Under the pieces are notes generated by a model. The model had not been told where the DNA came from. It was given only the letters and a program-made list of their open reading frames with translations, and searched no databases. From Clostridia bacterium (GTDB lineage: Bacteria; Bacillota; Clostridia; Saccharofermentanales; UBA5734): a stretch of DNA of 11,551 nucleotides. Below, piece by piece: positions 1-6,634 of this stretch; position 1 is the first letter of the stretch, and each line of letters begins with the position of its first letter. The translations under genes were made by a program, and so were the position numbers. Location: the NCBI GenBank assembly GCA_009929975.1, contig RZZF01000026.1, forward strand, positions 1 to 11,551, read 5' to 3'.

Positions 1-9
1 CTGTAAGCC

Positions 10-312
10 ATGGGCCTCAAACTCCTGGTCAATGCTGATATCCGTCTGCCGGAACTGACGACTGTCCATATACCTGACGGTGTTAATGATGCCGCGGTCC
101 GGGGACAGCTGCTCGAGCAGTTCGGCATTGAAATCGGCGGAGGACTCGGTGCCTTCAAGGGTAAGCTGTGGCGTGTCGGGCTGATGGGACATTCCTGCCA
201 GATCCGCCATGTGGTGACCTTCCTGGCCGCTCTGGAGACCGCGTTGAAGGATCAGGGCTTTACACCTGAGAATGACGGCGTTGACGCGGCGATGAAAATA
301 ATCCACGGCTGA
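10..312 (+). CDS. C-terminal fragment of class V (alanine-glyoxylate/serine-pyruvate type) aminotransferase, possibly a broken gene
   Basis: The 100 visible residues match the C-terminal small domain of PLP-dependent class V aminotransferases of the alanine-glyoxylate / serine-pyruvate group, which transfer amino groups to glyoxylate or pyruvate. The signature is GIEIGGGLGAFKGKLWRVGL at residues 39-58. By family knowledge, the Arg in KLWR (R55) corresponds to the residue that binds the substrate carboxylate. Full proteins are about 360-390 residues with the catalytic Lys far upstream, so this piece alone cannot be active. The reading frame before the first Met reads Leu-stop-Ala (ctg taa gcc), where the family normally continues in a helix. 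No ribosome binding site is visible in the nine upstream bases. The gene therefore either starts outside the window and carries a nonsense mutation, frameshift or sequencing error here, or is a degraded remnant. The gene ends in TGA just before a strong terminator. Family assignment is firm; intactness is doubtful. Confidence 0.75.
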   Translation: MGLKLLVNADIRLPELTTVHIPDGVNDAAVRGQLLEQFGIEIGGGLGAFKGKLWRVGLMGHSCQIRHVVTFLAALETALKDQGFTPENDGVDAAMKIIHG

Positions 313-340
313 TATCGACTGACTTTACTATCCTGAAATC

Positions 341-373
341 AAAAAAGGATGTCCTGCCGGGACATCCTTTTTT
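341..373. terminator. Bidirectional Rho-independent terminator
   Basis: A perfect 14-bp inverted repeat: AAAAAAGGATGTCC at 341-354, a five-base loop TGCCG, and GGACATCCTTTTTT at 360-373. The GC-containing stem core is flanked by A6 and T6, so each strand gives a hairpin followed by a U run. It lies between the convergent aminotransferase fragment (ends 312) and the LiaF-like gene (ends 390), and would stop transcription from both sides. Confidence 0.93.
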
Positions 374-389
374 GACTGGACAAAGATCA

Positions 390-1130
390 TCAGACATAGC
401 GGATTTTGACACCTGAGAAGCTGAGAGAGCCCTGCAGTCGGACATTGACAATTTCGTCGTCGCGGCTGATCAGCCCCTCTTCACTGACCGAGGAGGCAAA
501 TGAGCTGACTTTGTCCTGGATCGCCCAGTTGCGGGGGACGACCAGTTCCACACCGGAGAACGCGACACTGAGATTGATCTGCAGCGGATCCGCCGCGACC
601 TGGCACTGGTCAAAAAAGATTTTGGTCCCGCCGAAGCTGCAGCCGACATTGACACGTTTGAGCTGACGGGCATGAATGTATTTCGTTTCTTCACCGAAGC
701 TGCAGTTGATGTTGACCTGTTCATCTTCGCCTGAGACCGCGTCATCAGCGGCCGCGTCATCCTGTCCGGCATCGATGATCTCACCGTTTGAACGAAAGTC
801 ATGATGAATCTTGACATGCCGGTGGCGGGATCTGGGCCGCAGCAGTGCGCTGAGCCCGATGCCGAGAATCGCGATGGCAACGATCACCAGGACGATGTTC
901 ATGTCTTCAAGACCCAGCGGTACACGCCAGAGATAGAGAATGACCGCCAGCGGGAGTGTGCCGATGAAATACTGGCGATGCAGGAAACTGGATATTGAGA
1001 TGCCAAGCAGCAGTACACTGGCGATGATCCGGGTCAGATCATAGGTCTGACCGATATTGAGGGCGTGCAGCAGCAGCAGAACGCCGCAGCCCAGGAGAAG
1101 CAGACTCCACAGAATTCTAGATGTTTTCAT
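390..1130 (-). CDS. LiaF-like four-helix membrane protein with C-terminal DUF2154-type domain
   Basis: This 246-residue protein has two halves. Residues about 6-97 hold four hydrophobic segments (roughly 6-23, 32-48, 54-68 and 77-97). After a basic stretch (RPRSRHRH, 99-106) and an acidic linker (about 117-137) comes a beta-rich domain (138-246) with recurring strands of the form NCSFGEE, GCSFGGTKIFFD, VAFSGVELVVP and LSFSGVKI. This architecture is that of LiaF / 'cell wall-active antibiotics response' proteins, which sit in the membrane and restrain or report envelope-stress signalling. The start at 1130 (MKTSRIL) is chosen over an in-frame ATG at 1145 because GAGAGG lies 7 bases before it. 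It overlaps the end of the upstream LytTR gene by 14 bases, so the pair is probably translationally coupled. By analogy with other membrane-protein/LytTR pairs it may inhibit its partner regulator; that is inference. Confidence 0.85.
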   Translation of the reverse strand: MKTSRILWSLLLLGCGVLLLLHALNIGQTYDLTRIIASVLLLGISISSFLHRQYFIGTLPLAVILYLWRVPLGLEDMNIVLVIVAIAILGIGLSALLRPRSRHRHVKIHHDFRSNGEIIDAGQDDAAADDAVSGEDEQVNINCSFGEETKYIHARQLKRVNVGCSFGGTKIFFDQCQVAADPLQINLSVAFSGVELVVPRNWAIQDKVSSFASSVSEEGLISRDDEIVNVRLQGSLSFSGVKIRYV

Positions 1131-1584
1131 AGATAAACCTCTCATTCATTTTTCTGAACAGCTCACGACCATACATACGGGAACAATAAATCTCCTTATG
1201 CGACTGGCGGAAAGCGACCAGACTGACACCGGTCAGGCTCTTCTGAATGGAATAGATGTGCAGGATGCTGGCGATCGCCGAGCGGGAGACACGGACGAAA
1301 TGTCCCGGCAGCGCAGCTTCCAGTTCATACAGCCTGGCTTTGACTTCAAACGCGTCAGCCGCCGAATGCGCATAAACATGGTCGTCATCTGTCTCAAAAA
1401 ATAAAATTTCACGCAGCGAGAGATAATAATGCTCATCTCCCTTATAAAAGACGATGGGCTGCCGGGACACATCCTGCCGACGGATCAGATTGGCCATTGC
1501 TTCGATTTCCGGTGTCAGCTCATGACAGCGGATCACAGCGGTTTCTGGTTGGTTTTTATCAACAATTTCAAGTCGCACATGCAT
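1117..1584 (-). CDS. Stand-alone LytTR-family transcriptional regulator
   Basis: A 155-residue protein whose C-terminal two thirds (about 50-148) is a LytTR DNA-binding domain. The characteristic features are YYLSLREILFFETDDDHVYAH (55-73, stated in parts: the REI.FFE core followed by a charged turn), the KARLYELEAAL helix (82-92) and FVRVSRSAI with a following hydrophobic strand (97-105). There is no receiver domain: residues 1-45 are a short N-terminal extension, so control by phosphorylation is not expected. Such short LytTR proteins are commonly encoded next to a membrane protein that controls them, and here the next gene is the LiaF-like protein, overlapping by 14 bases. The ATG at 1584 is preceded by GAGG 8 bases upstream, a TATAAT promoter at 1604-1609 and paired LytTR half-sites at 1636-1665, which suggests positive autoregulation. 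The stop is TAG. The domain call is secure; target genes beyond its own operon are unknown. Confidence 0.9.
   Translation of the reverse strand: MHVRLEIVDKNQPETAVIRCHELTPEIEAMANLIRRQDVSRQPIVFYKGDEHYYLSLREILFFETDDDHVYAHSAADAFEVKARLYELEAALPGHFVRVSRSAIASILHIYSIQKSLTGVSLVAFRQSHKEIYCSRMYGRELFRKMNERFIYENI
1138..1143 (-). promoter_or_regulatory. Ribosome binding site deciding the LiaF-like start
   Basis: On the minus strand GAGAGG lies 7 bases before the ATG at 1130, ideal Shine-Dalgarno spacing. It overlaps the alternative ATG at 1145, which makes the longer start unlikely. The site is inside the 3' end of the LytTR gene. Confidence 0.75.
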
Positions 1585-1603
1585 GATCAGACCTCACATC
1601 CCC

Positions 1604-1630
1604 ATTATAGGCATGGATTGTAACGGGCAA
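1604..1630 (-). promoter_or_regulatory. Promoter of the LytTR / LiaF-like operon
   Basis: A perfect -10 box TATAAT (1604-1609, minus strand) is preceded, 15 bases upstream, by a weak -35 match TTGCCC (1625-1630). The expected transcript start is about 13-15 bases before the LytTR start codon, giving a very short leader. The poor -35 and short spacing fit a promoter that needs the activator bound at the adjacent direct repeats. Confidence 0.75.
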
Positions 1631-1635
1631 AAGAG

Positions 1636-1672
1636 CCTGACGGTGAGTGGTTGTGTTTGAACGGTGAGTGGT
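1636..1672 (-). promoter_or_regulatory. Paired LytTR-type binding site (direct repeats, 21-bp period)
   Basis: The 12-mer ACCACTCACCGT (minus strand) occurs twice, at 1661-1672 and 1640-1651, exactly 21 bp apart, two helical turns. Within it, ACCGTTCAA (1657-1665) and ACCGTCAGG (1636-1644) each match 8 of 9 positions of the published LytTR half-site consensus (W-M-M-G-T-T-N-R-K) and are separated by exactly 12 bp, the family's usual spacer. The proximal half-site ends 26 bp upstream of the TATAAT box, a typical activator position. The distal repeat touches the stop codon of the GH3 gene. The site is probably bound by the LytTR protein encoded just downstream. Confidence 0.8.
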
Positions 1673-3888
1673 CAGAAACAAAAGGTTGCTGCTGCCGCGG
1701 CGCAGCTCCATTCGATCGTAACGCGTTGTGTTTTTTGGCCGGACAGTTCAATGCTGCGTTCATCCGGCTGATGGCCTCCGACATCAATCTGCCAGACGCC
1801 TCTGGCGATCGCGCGCTGCCCCTGATCATCAGCCTGCCAGAAATGCTTGCGCAGCAGTTCCAGTCTGAAGGATTTTGTCTCGCCGGGTGCCAGCTCAATC
1901 GCCGCAAGGCCGCGCAACTGATGGTGTGCCTGGCGGAAACGGACATCGGCCGGTGCCTTCAGATACAGTTGGATGATCTCCCGGCCTGCCTGGCTGCCTT
2001 GATTGGTCACCTGGCCGCTGACCGCGATGAGCGGGTCATTTCGCCGGGCCATCAGATCATCATCCGCATCAAGCGGCTCAGTGTCAAACCGGGTCACCTG
2101 AAGTGGTCCATAGGAAAATGATGTGTAGCTGAGACCGAAACCAAAGGGGTAGAGCGGTGTCTTTGTCATGTAGCGATAGGTGCGGTCCTTCATGCTGTAG
2201 TCAGTGAAATCAGGCAGTTCCTCACTGCTGCGGTAAAAAGTGACCGGCAATCGACCGGAGGGCGAGAAATCACCGAAAACCAGCTGGGCCAGAGCACGGC
2301 CGCCCTGAGCACCCGGATACCAGGCCTGGATGATCGCGTCTGCTTTTTCATCCGCCAGCGGCACAGCCAACGAGCTGCCGGCCAGAAGAACGACGATGAC
2401 CGGTTTGCCGCTGTCCAGCAGGGCTTCGAGCAGCTGGTGCTGATAACCGGGCAGATTGAGATCCTGTTTATCGCCGGAAGAGTACTGGTTGCCGGTATCA
2501 CCTTCTTCACCTTCGAGACCGGCATCAAGGCCGAGACAGAGGATAACCGCGTCAGCCTGGTCAGCACAGGCCAGTGCCTCACTGATTCGATCGCCGGGCT
2601 GGCTGAGATTGGTCATGGACGGATTGTACAGGTGGCAGCCTTCGGCATATAAAACGCGCGTGCCTGGCGCTGCGGTTTCGATGAAACCACGCAGCGGTGT
2701 CGCCGGATCATTCGGTGTCCCGTTATAGTTGCCGAGCAGCGCCGCCGGATTGTCGGCGTTCGGACCGACGACGGCCAGTGTACGGATCGATTCACGGCGC
2801 AGTGGCAGGACTCCGTTGTTTTTCAGGAGAACCAGACTGCGGCGGGCTGTTTCCAGATTGATCGCACGGTGTTCAGCCCCATCGACCAAATCAAAGGACA
2901 GCGTTTTCCAGGGCTGGTCCTGGACGTCTCCCAGCAGACCGAGACGATAGCGGGCTGTCATCAGCCGGACCAGTGACACATCAATCGCGGCCTCATCAAT
3001 CAGGCCGTCTTCAACCGCCGCAAGCAGACTGAGGTACGCGGTACCGCAGTTGAGGTCGCAGCCGCGGCGGACAGCCAGCGCGGCGGATTCCGGCATGTTT
3101 GAAGTCACGCCGTGCCCGTCGTGAAAATCCTTGATGGCCCAGCAGTCACTGGTGACATGTCCGTCAAACTGCCACAGTCCGCGCAGGATCTGTTCCAGCA
3201 GATATGGATGCGCGCAGCAGGGATCACCGTTGGTCCGGTTGTAAGCGCCCATGACAGATTCAACCTGTCCGTCGACAACACATTCCTCAAAGGCATAGAG
3301 GTATGTGTCCCACAGATCCCGCAGATCTGAGCGGGCATCAAAGTGATGGCGCAGCGCCTCAGGCCCCGAGTGGACCGCGTAATGCTTGGCACAGGCCGCG
3401 GCCTTGAGCCATCGTTCGTCAGTTCCCTGAATGCCGCGGATGAACGCTTTACCGCATTCCGCCGTCAGGAAAGGATCCTCGCCGTAAGTCTCATGTCCCC
3501 GCCCCCAGCGCGGGTCACGGAAAATATTGATATTCGGTGACCAGAAGGTCAGTCCCTTGTAAATATCACGGTCGCCGCGTCGGCTGGCTGCTTCATATTT
3601 CGCCCGCCCTTCGCTTGAGATGACATCGGCGACTTTTTCAAGCCAGACGGGATCGAACATCGCCGCCAGGCCGATCGCCTGCGGGAAAACGGTCGCCACC
3701 CCTGCTCTCGCGACCCCATGCAGCGCTTCATTCCACCAGTTATAGGCCGGAATGCCCAGGCGGGCCGACTCAGCGGCACCGTGGACCATCTGAAGCACCT
3801 TCTCATCCAGCGTCATTTGCGCCACAAGCGCTCTGGCGCTTGCTTTATACTGATCATCAATTTCCCGGTGAATCGTTCCTGTCGGCAT
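1672..3888 (-). CDS. Glycoside hydrolase family 3 exo-glycosidase (beta-glucosidase / beta-xylosidase type)
   Basis: A 738-residue GH3 enzyme, normal length for the family. Residues about 20-310 form the N-terminal TIM-barrel: NWWNEALHGVARAG at 50-63, NIFRDPRWGRGHETYGEDP at 121-139, KHYAVHSGPE at 168-177, and the nucleophile motif TSDCWAI with D248. Residues about 340-595 form the alpha/beta sandwich with LLKNNGVLPL (354-363) and EGEEGD (459-464), which carries the likely acid/base Glu (E459 or E461). A fibronectin-III-like domain follows at about 617-705. The NWWNEALHG and SDC variants are typical of the GH3 branch holding beta-xylosidases and alpha-arabinofuranosidases, so it probably trims terminal xylose, arabinose or glucose from oligosaccharides; the exact sugar cannot be read. 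There is no signal peptide, so it acts in the cytoplasm. The start has GGGAGG 7 bases upstream and lies 20 bases after the sulfatase stop, so the two are cotranscribed. No terminator follows before the LytTR promoter. Confidence 0.93.
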   Translation of the reverse strand: MPTGTIHREIDDQYKASARALVAQMTLDEKVLQMVHGAAESARLGIPAYNWWNEALHGVARAGVATVFPQAIGLAAMFDPVWLEKVADVISSEGRAKYEAASRRGDRDIYKGLTFWSPNINIFRDPRWGRGHETYGEDPFLTAECGKAFIRGIQGTDERWLKAAACAKHYAVHSGPEALRHHFDARSDLRDLWDTYLYAFEECVVDGQVESVMGAYNRTNGDPCCAHPYLLEQILRGLWQFDGHVTSDCWAIKDFHDGHGVTSNMPESAALAVRRGCDLNCGTAYLSLLAAVEDGLIDEAAIDVSLVRLMTARYRLGLLGDVQDQPWKTLSFDLVDGAEHRAINLETARRSLVLLKNNGVLPLRRESIRTLAVVGPNADNPAALLGNYNGTPNDPATPLRGFIETAAPGTRVLYAEGCHLYNPSMTNLSQPGDRISEALACADQADAVILCLGLDAGLEGEEGDTGNQYSSGDKQDLNLPGYQHQLLEALLDSGKPVIVVLLAGSSLAVPLADEKADAIIQAWYPGAQGGRALAQLVFGDFSPSGRLPVTFYRSSEELPDFTDYSMKDRTYRYMTKTPLYPFGFGLSYTSFSYGPLQVTRFDTEPLDADDDLMARRNDPLIAVSGQVTNQGSQAGREIIQLYLKAPADVRFRQAHHQLRGLAAIELAPGETKSFRLELLRKHFWQADDQGQRAIARGVWQIDVGGHQPDERSIELSGQKTQRVTIEWSCAAAAATFCF

Positions 3889-3908
3889 GGTCTGCCCTCC
3901 CTGACTGA

Positions 3909-5396
3909 TTATTCTTTCCGGCTGAAACTGCGCTCATCCGGCTGAAACGGTACTACATCCGCGGTTTCAAAGAGAAAGCGGAGCATCCTTTCTTTCAGTG
4001 AAATCAGAATGTCCTGCAGATCTGGTTCTTCGATCAGGTTATGCATCTCCCGAGGATCCTGCTGCAGGTCATAGAGCTCATCATTTTCATTCAGGCGCCG
4101 TACATATTTGTACCGGTCGGTGCGCAGCATGACCGCCAGACTGTGCTCGGGGCCGCTGCCGGTCTGCAGGGACAGCCTGGGTGAGTAGAGCCCGTCATCA
4201 CTGCCGCTCGAAGTGGATTGGAATTCCGAGCAGTGCCATTCGTCCGGCCGTCGCCCACCTTCACAGAAAACAGCGTCCCGGTGCTGGTCGGTCTGTCCCT
4301 GGATCAAGGGGAGAAGGGAGCGGCCGAACTGTGTCCAGTCAAACGTCAGTCCGGCCAGATCGGCAACTGTCGCGGGAAAGTCAACCAGTTCAACGAGGGC
4401 ATCACGGACGCCCGGGCGGACCCCGGCATCACGCGGCGGCTTGACGATCAGGGGAACCCGGGTCAGACAGTCCTGAAACGTATTCTGAGTTTTTTCAACC
4501 AGTCCGTAATCACCGGTAAAATCTCCGTGATCGCTGAAAAAGAAGACCGCACTGTCATCATAACGACCGCTTCGTTTCAGTGCTGCCATCAGCTGGCCGA
4601 ACTGGTCGTCAATCCGGGCACACATCCCGAGATACGTCGCTTTCAGCTCTGTCAGCCGCTCCCGGCTCCAGCCGGACAGCCGCTGCCTTTCGTAAAGTCC
4701 CCGAAGAATTGAAGGCTTGTCGTCCCAGCGCCCATATGGTGGCAGGGGAGGCTCAACCCGGCTGCGGTCAATCTGGCTGTAATAGGGTTCCTCAACACCA
4801 TAAGGAGGATGTGGATACAGCAAGGGCAGATAGATGCACAGCGGTTGATCGCCGTCGTATGAATCAATCAGGTCGATCGCGTCCAGCACATGGGCCCAGT
4901 CTTCATCAATATAAGGTCCGAGTTCGCGTGGTGTCAGGCGCCCGGCGTAAAATGAGTAGTAATTATCTCCGTCAGACGGTCCGCGCCACCAGGTTTCCGC
5001 ATGCAGGTTGTAGCCGGTCAGTTCACGATCGCTCCGGTTGTAGTGGCTGCAGACATCGTCATAGCCATGCTGCCCGGGAATCAGGTCGTTCTTGCCGCCC
5101 CACCAGACATGATAACCGGCCTGTTTGAGCGAGCGGAGCAGAACCGGCTCATGCGGCTGCATCATGTGATACATGGTCCGATGGCCATGCACATGAGGAT
5201 ACCAGCCGCTCATGAACGAACAGCGGCTGGGCGTGCAGACCGGATTCTGACAGTAGGCCTGGGCGAAAGAGACGGCATCCTCGCGGCAGATCCGGTCGAG
5301 ATTCGGGGTGCTTCCCTGGCCACCAAGATGAGCCAGTGCGTCACTGCGGAACTGGTCCGGATTGAAGATGATCAGATGGGGCTTCTTATCAGGCAT
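3909..5396 (-). CDS. Type I (formylglycine-dependent) sulfatase, cytoplasmic
   Basis: A 495-residue sulfatase of the alkaline-phosphatase superfamily, which hydrolyses sulfate esters. The modification motif C54-T-P-S-R58 within NPVCTPSRCSFMSG is complete; Cys54 would be oxidised to formylglycine. Calcium-site elements are NPDQ (12-15) near the N-terminus and SDHGD (288-292) followed by GLVEK (298-302), and GGKNDL (100-105) supplies the conserved Lys. The C-terminal part has YKYVRRLNENDELYDLQQDP (429-448), the usual sulfatase ending. The substrate may be a sulfated sugar, choline sulfate or an aryl sulfate; the surrounding GH3 gene favours a sulfated glycoside. No signal peptide is present. 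A Cys-type enzyme in an anaerobe needs a radical-SAM maturase (anSME), which is not in this window. The start has GGAGG 5 bases upstream, 41 bases after the aldo/keto reductase gene. The stop is TAA, showing that TAA is used as a stop here. Confidence 0.93.
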   Translation of the reverse strand: MPDKKPHLIIFNPDQFRSDALAHLGGQGSTPNLDRICREDAVSFAQAYCQNPVCTPSRCSFMSGWYPHVHGHRTMYHMMQPHEPVLLRSLKQAGYHVWWGGKNDLIPGQHGYDDVCSHYNRSDRELTGYNLHAETWWRGPSDGDNYYSFYAGRLTPRELGPYIDEDWAHVLDAIDLIDSYDGDQPLCIYLPLLYPHPPYGVEEPYYSQIDRSRVEPPLPPYGRWDDKPSILRGLYERQRLSGWSRERLTELKATYLGMCARIDDQFGQLMAALKRSGRYDDSAVFFFSDHGDFTGDYGLVEKTQNTFQDCLTRVPLIVKPPRDAGVRPGVRDALVELVDFPATVADLAGLTFDWTQFGRSLLPLIQGQTDQHRDAVFCEGGRRPDEWHCSEFQSTSSGSDDGLYSPRLSLQTGSGPEHSLAVMLRTDRYKYVRRLNENDELYDLQQDPREMHNLIEEPDLQDILISLKERMLRFLFETADVVPFQPDERSFSRKE

Positions 5397-5437
5397 GTCA
5401 ACCTCCGTCCTGCTGTCTGTTCACTTTTTGCCGGCGG

Positions 5438-6550
5438 TCAGTAAATGGACCGGCCGGCCAGTTTATAATCAGCGATTTTCAGTTTGCGCATGACATCGAT
5501 GCCGTAGGGGCAGCGTTCATTGCAAAGGCCGCAGTCAGTACAGCGGTCGGCCTTTACCGTCAGAGCGGCATAATCTTCACGTGCCTGGCGGTCATTGCCG
5601 AACCAGAAGCGAAGCCGGTCACGCAGGGCGAAGTCGGACGCGTTCCGAATGATGCCGTCCCGCATCTGGCGGTCATAATGGCCTTCCATCAGGAAAATAA
5701 GCGGCAGGTTAATCTGTTCCGGACAAGGCAGGCACAGGCCACATTGCCGGCAGACATAATTCCCCAGCTCAGGTGCGTCGTGATAAAGCTGTTCCAGCGC
5801 TTCGTCTGTCGGCGGGACATAATCATTGGCGAACGTAAGATCGTCTCGCAGCATCGCGTCGGTGTTGATTCCCGTGACAACCACAGAAACCGGTCGGCTG
5901 AACGCATATTGAAAGGCTTCCGGCGCGGACTGCCAGAGCAGACCGTCTGCCAGCGGTTTCATCAAAATGACCGCGCAGCCTTTTTCAGCGGCCAGCGGCA
6001 GCAGTTCATCCTCAATGGCGGGAAAATTGAATCGATCATAATAATTGATGGTGGTCATGACGGCTTCGAACGGGTATTGCTTGAGGGCTTCGATCAGGAC
6101 ATCCGGTCGACCATGCATGGAGAGTCCGACATGGTCTGCTTTGCCGGCCTCGCGGGCGGTGAGAAATCCTTCGATCGCGCCGCCCGGACCGAGGATCTGG
6201 TCCAGTTCGGCCCGTGTGGCCACACCATGCATCAGAACAACATCAAGGTGGTCTGTCTGCAGATTTTCCAGACTGCGGTCGAGGGTTCTCAAAAAACCGT
6301 CCCGGTCACGGTCTGCTATCTTTGAGACCAGCATGTACTCCTGCCGGCGATGGGATATCGCCTGGCCGATCTTGCGTTCTGATTCACCGTTGCCGTAGTT
6401 CGCGGCGGTTTCAATGTAATTGCCGCCACTGTCAAGGTAGGTGTTGAGCAGTCGGGTGGATGTTTCGAGGTCGATCTCCAGCAGATGGAAACCACCAAAA
6501 CCGAGAAGCGTTGAGGCCAGACCTGTCTGGCCGAACGGACGTGTCAGCAT
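5438..6550 (-). CDS. Aldo/keto reductase with C-terminal ferredoxin-like domain (two 4Fe-4S clusters)
   Basis: A 370-residue protein. Residues about 1-250 are an aldo/keto reductase barrel: FGQTGLASTLLGFGGFH (6-22), NYIETAANYGNGESERKIG (44-62), the catalytic Lys in LVSK77 and His in LMH108. Residues about 262-350 hold two cysteine clusters, CxxCxxCxxCP (C267, 270, 273, 276) and CxxCxxCxxxCP (C337, 340, 343, 347), each expected to bind a 4Fe-4S cluster. The protein probably oxidises or reduces a carbonyl or sugar with electrons passing through the clusters; partner and substrate are unknown. In the usual Asp-Tyr-Lys-His tetrad the first position is Glu (E47), while Tyr52, Lys77 and His108 are kept. 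The start at 6550 has AGGAGG about 8 bases upstream and a clear promoter. It is first in a run with the sulfatase and GH3 genes, so a role in the same glycoside pathway is likely but inferred. Confidence 0.9.
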   Translation of the reverse strand: MLTRPFGQTGLASTLLGFGGFHLLEIDLETSTRLLNTYLDSGGNYIETAANYGNGESERKIGQAISHRRQEYMLVSKIADRDRDGFLRTLDRSLENLQTDHLDVVLMHGVATRAELDQILGPGGAIEGFLTAREAGKADHVGLSMHGRPDVLIEALKQYPFEAVMTTINYYDRFNFPAIEDELLPLAAEKGCAVILMKPLADGLLWQSAPEAFQYAFSRPVSVVVTGINTDAMLRDDLTFANDYVPPTDEALEQLYHDAPELGNYVCRQCGLCLPCPEQINLPLIFLMEGHYDRQMRDGIIRNASDFALRDRLRFWFGNDRQAREDYAALTVKADRCTDCGLCNERCPYGIDVMRKLKIADYKLAGRSIY

Positions 6551-6596
6551 GCCATGTCCCTCCTGTCATCGGAATAATCGGTTGGAGTCTGGTTTT

Positions 6597-6623
6597 ATTA
6601 TAGCATGCTGACCGCCGGGACAA
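6597..6623 (-). promoter_or_regulatory. Extended -10 promoter of the reductase / sulfatase / GH3 operon
   Basis: On the minus strand TGCTATAAT gives a perfect -10 box (6597-6602) with the TG extension; a weak -35 match TTGTCC lies 15 bases further upstream (6618-6623). It lies about 47 bases before the reductase start codon, in the only gap upstream of that gene, and no terminator precedes it. Confidence 0.75.
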
Positions 6624-6634
6624 CGGTAGATCGG

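Noticed and set aside
1131..1145. Longer LiaF-like start at ATG 1145
   Set aside because: The Shine-Dalgarno GAGAGG at 1138-1143 overlaps this start and is ideally placed for the ATG at 1130 instead.
1636..1672. Direct repeats as a mini CRISPR or tandem-repeat array
   Set aside because: There are only two copies of 12 bp with a 9-bp gap; spacing, motif and position match a LytTR operator much better.
4218..5128. Overlapping plus-strand frames (164 and 182 codons) opposite the sulfatase
   Set aside because: These are antisense shadows of a gene with a complete sulfatase signature.
5678..6325. 215-codon open frame on the plus strand opposite the aldo/keto reductase
   Set aside because: It lies antisense to a gene with intact motifs, with no coherent domain and no promoter or ribosome binding site of note.
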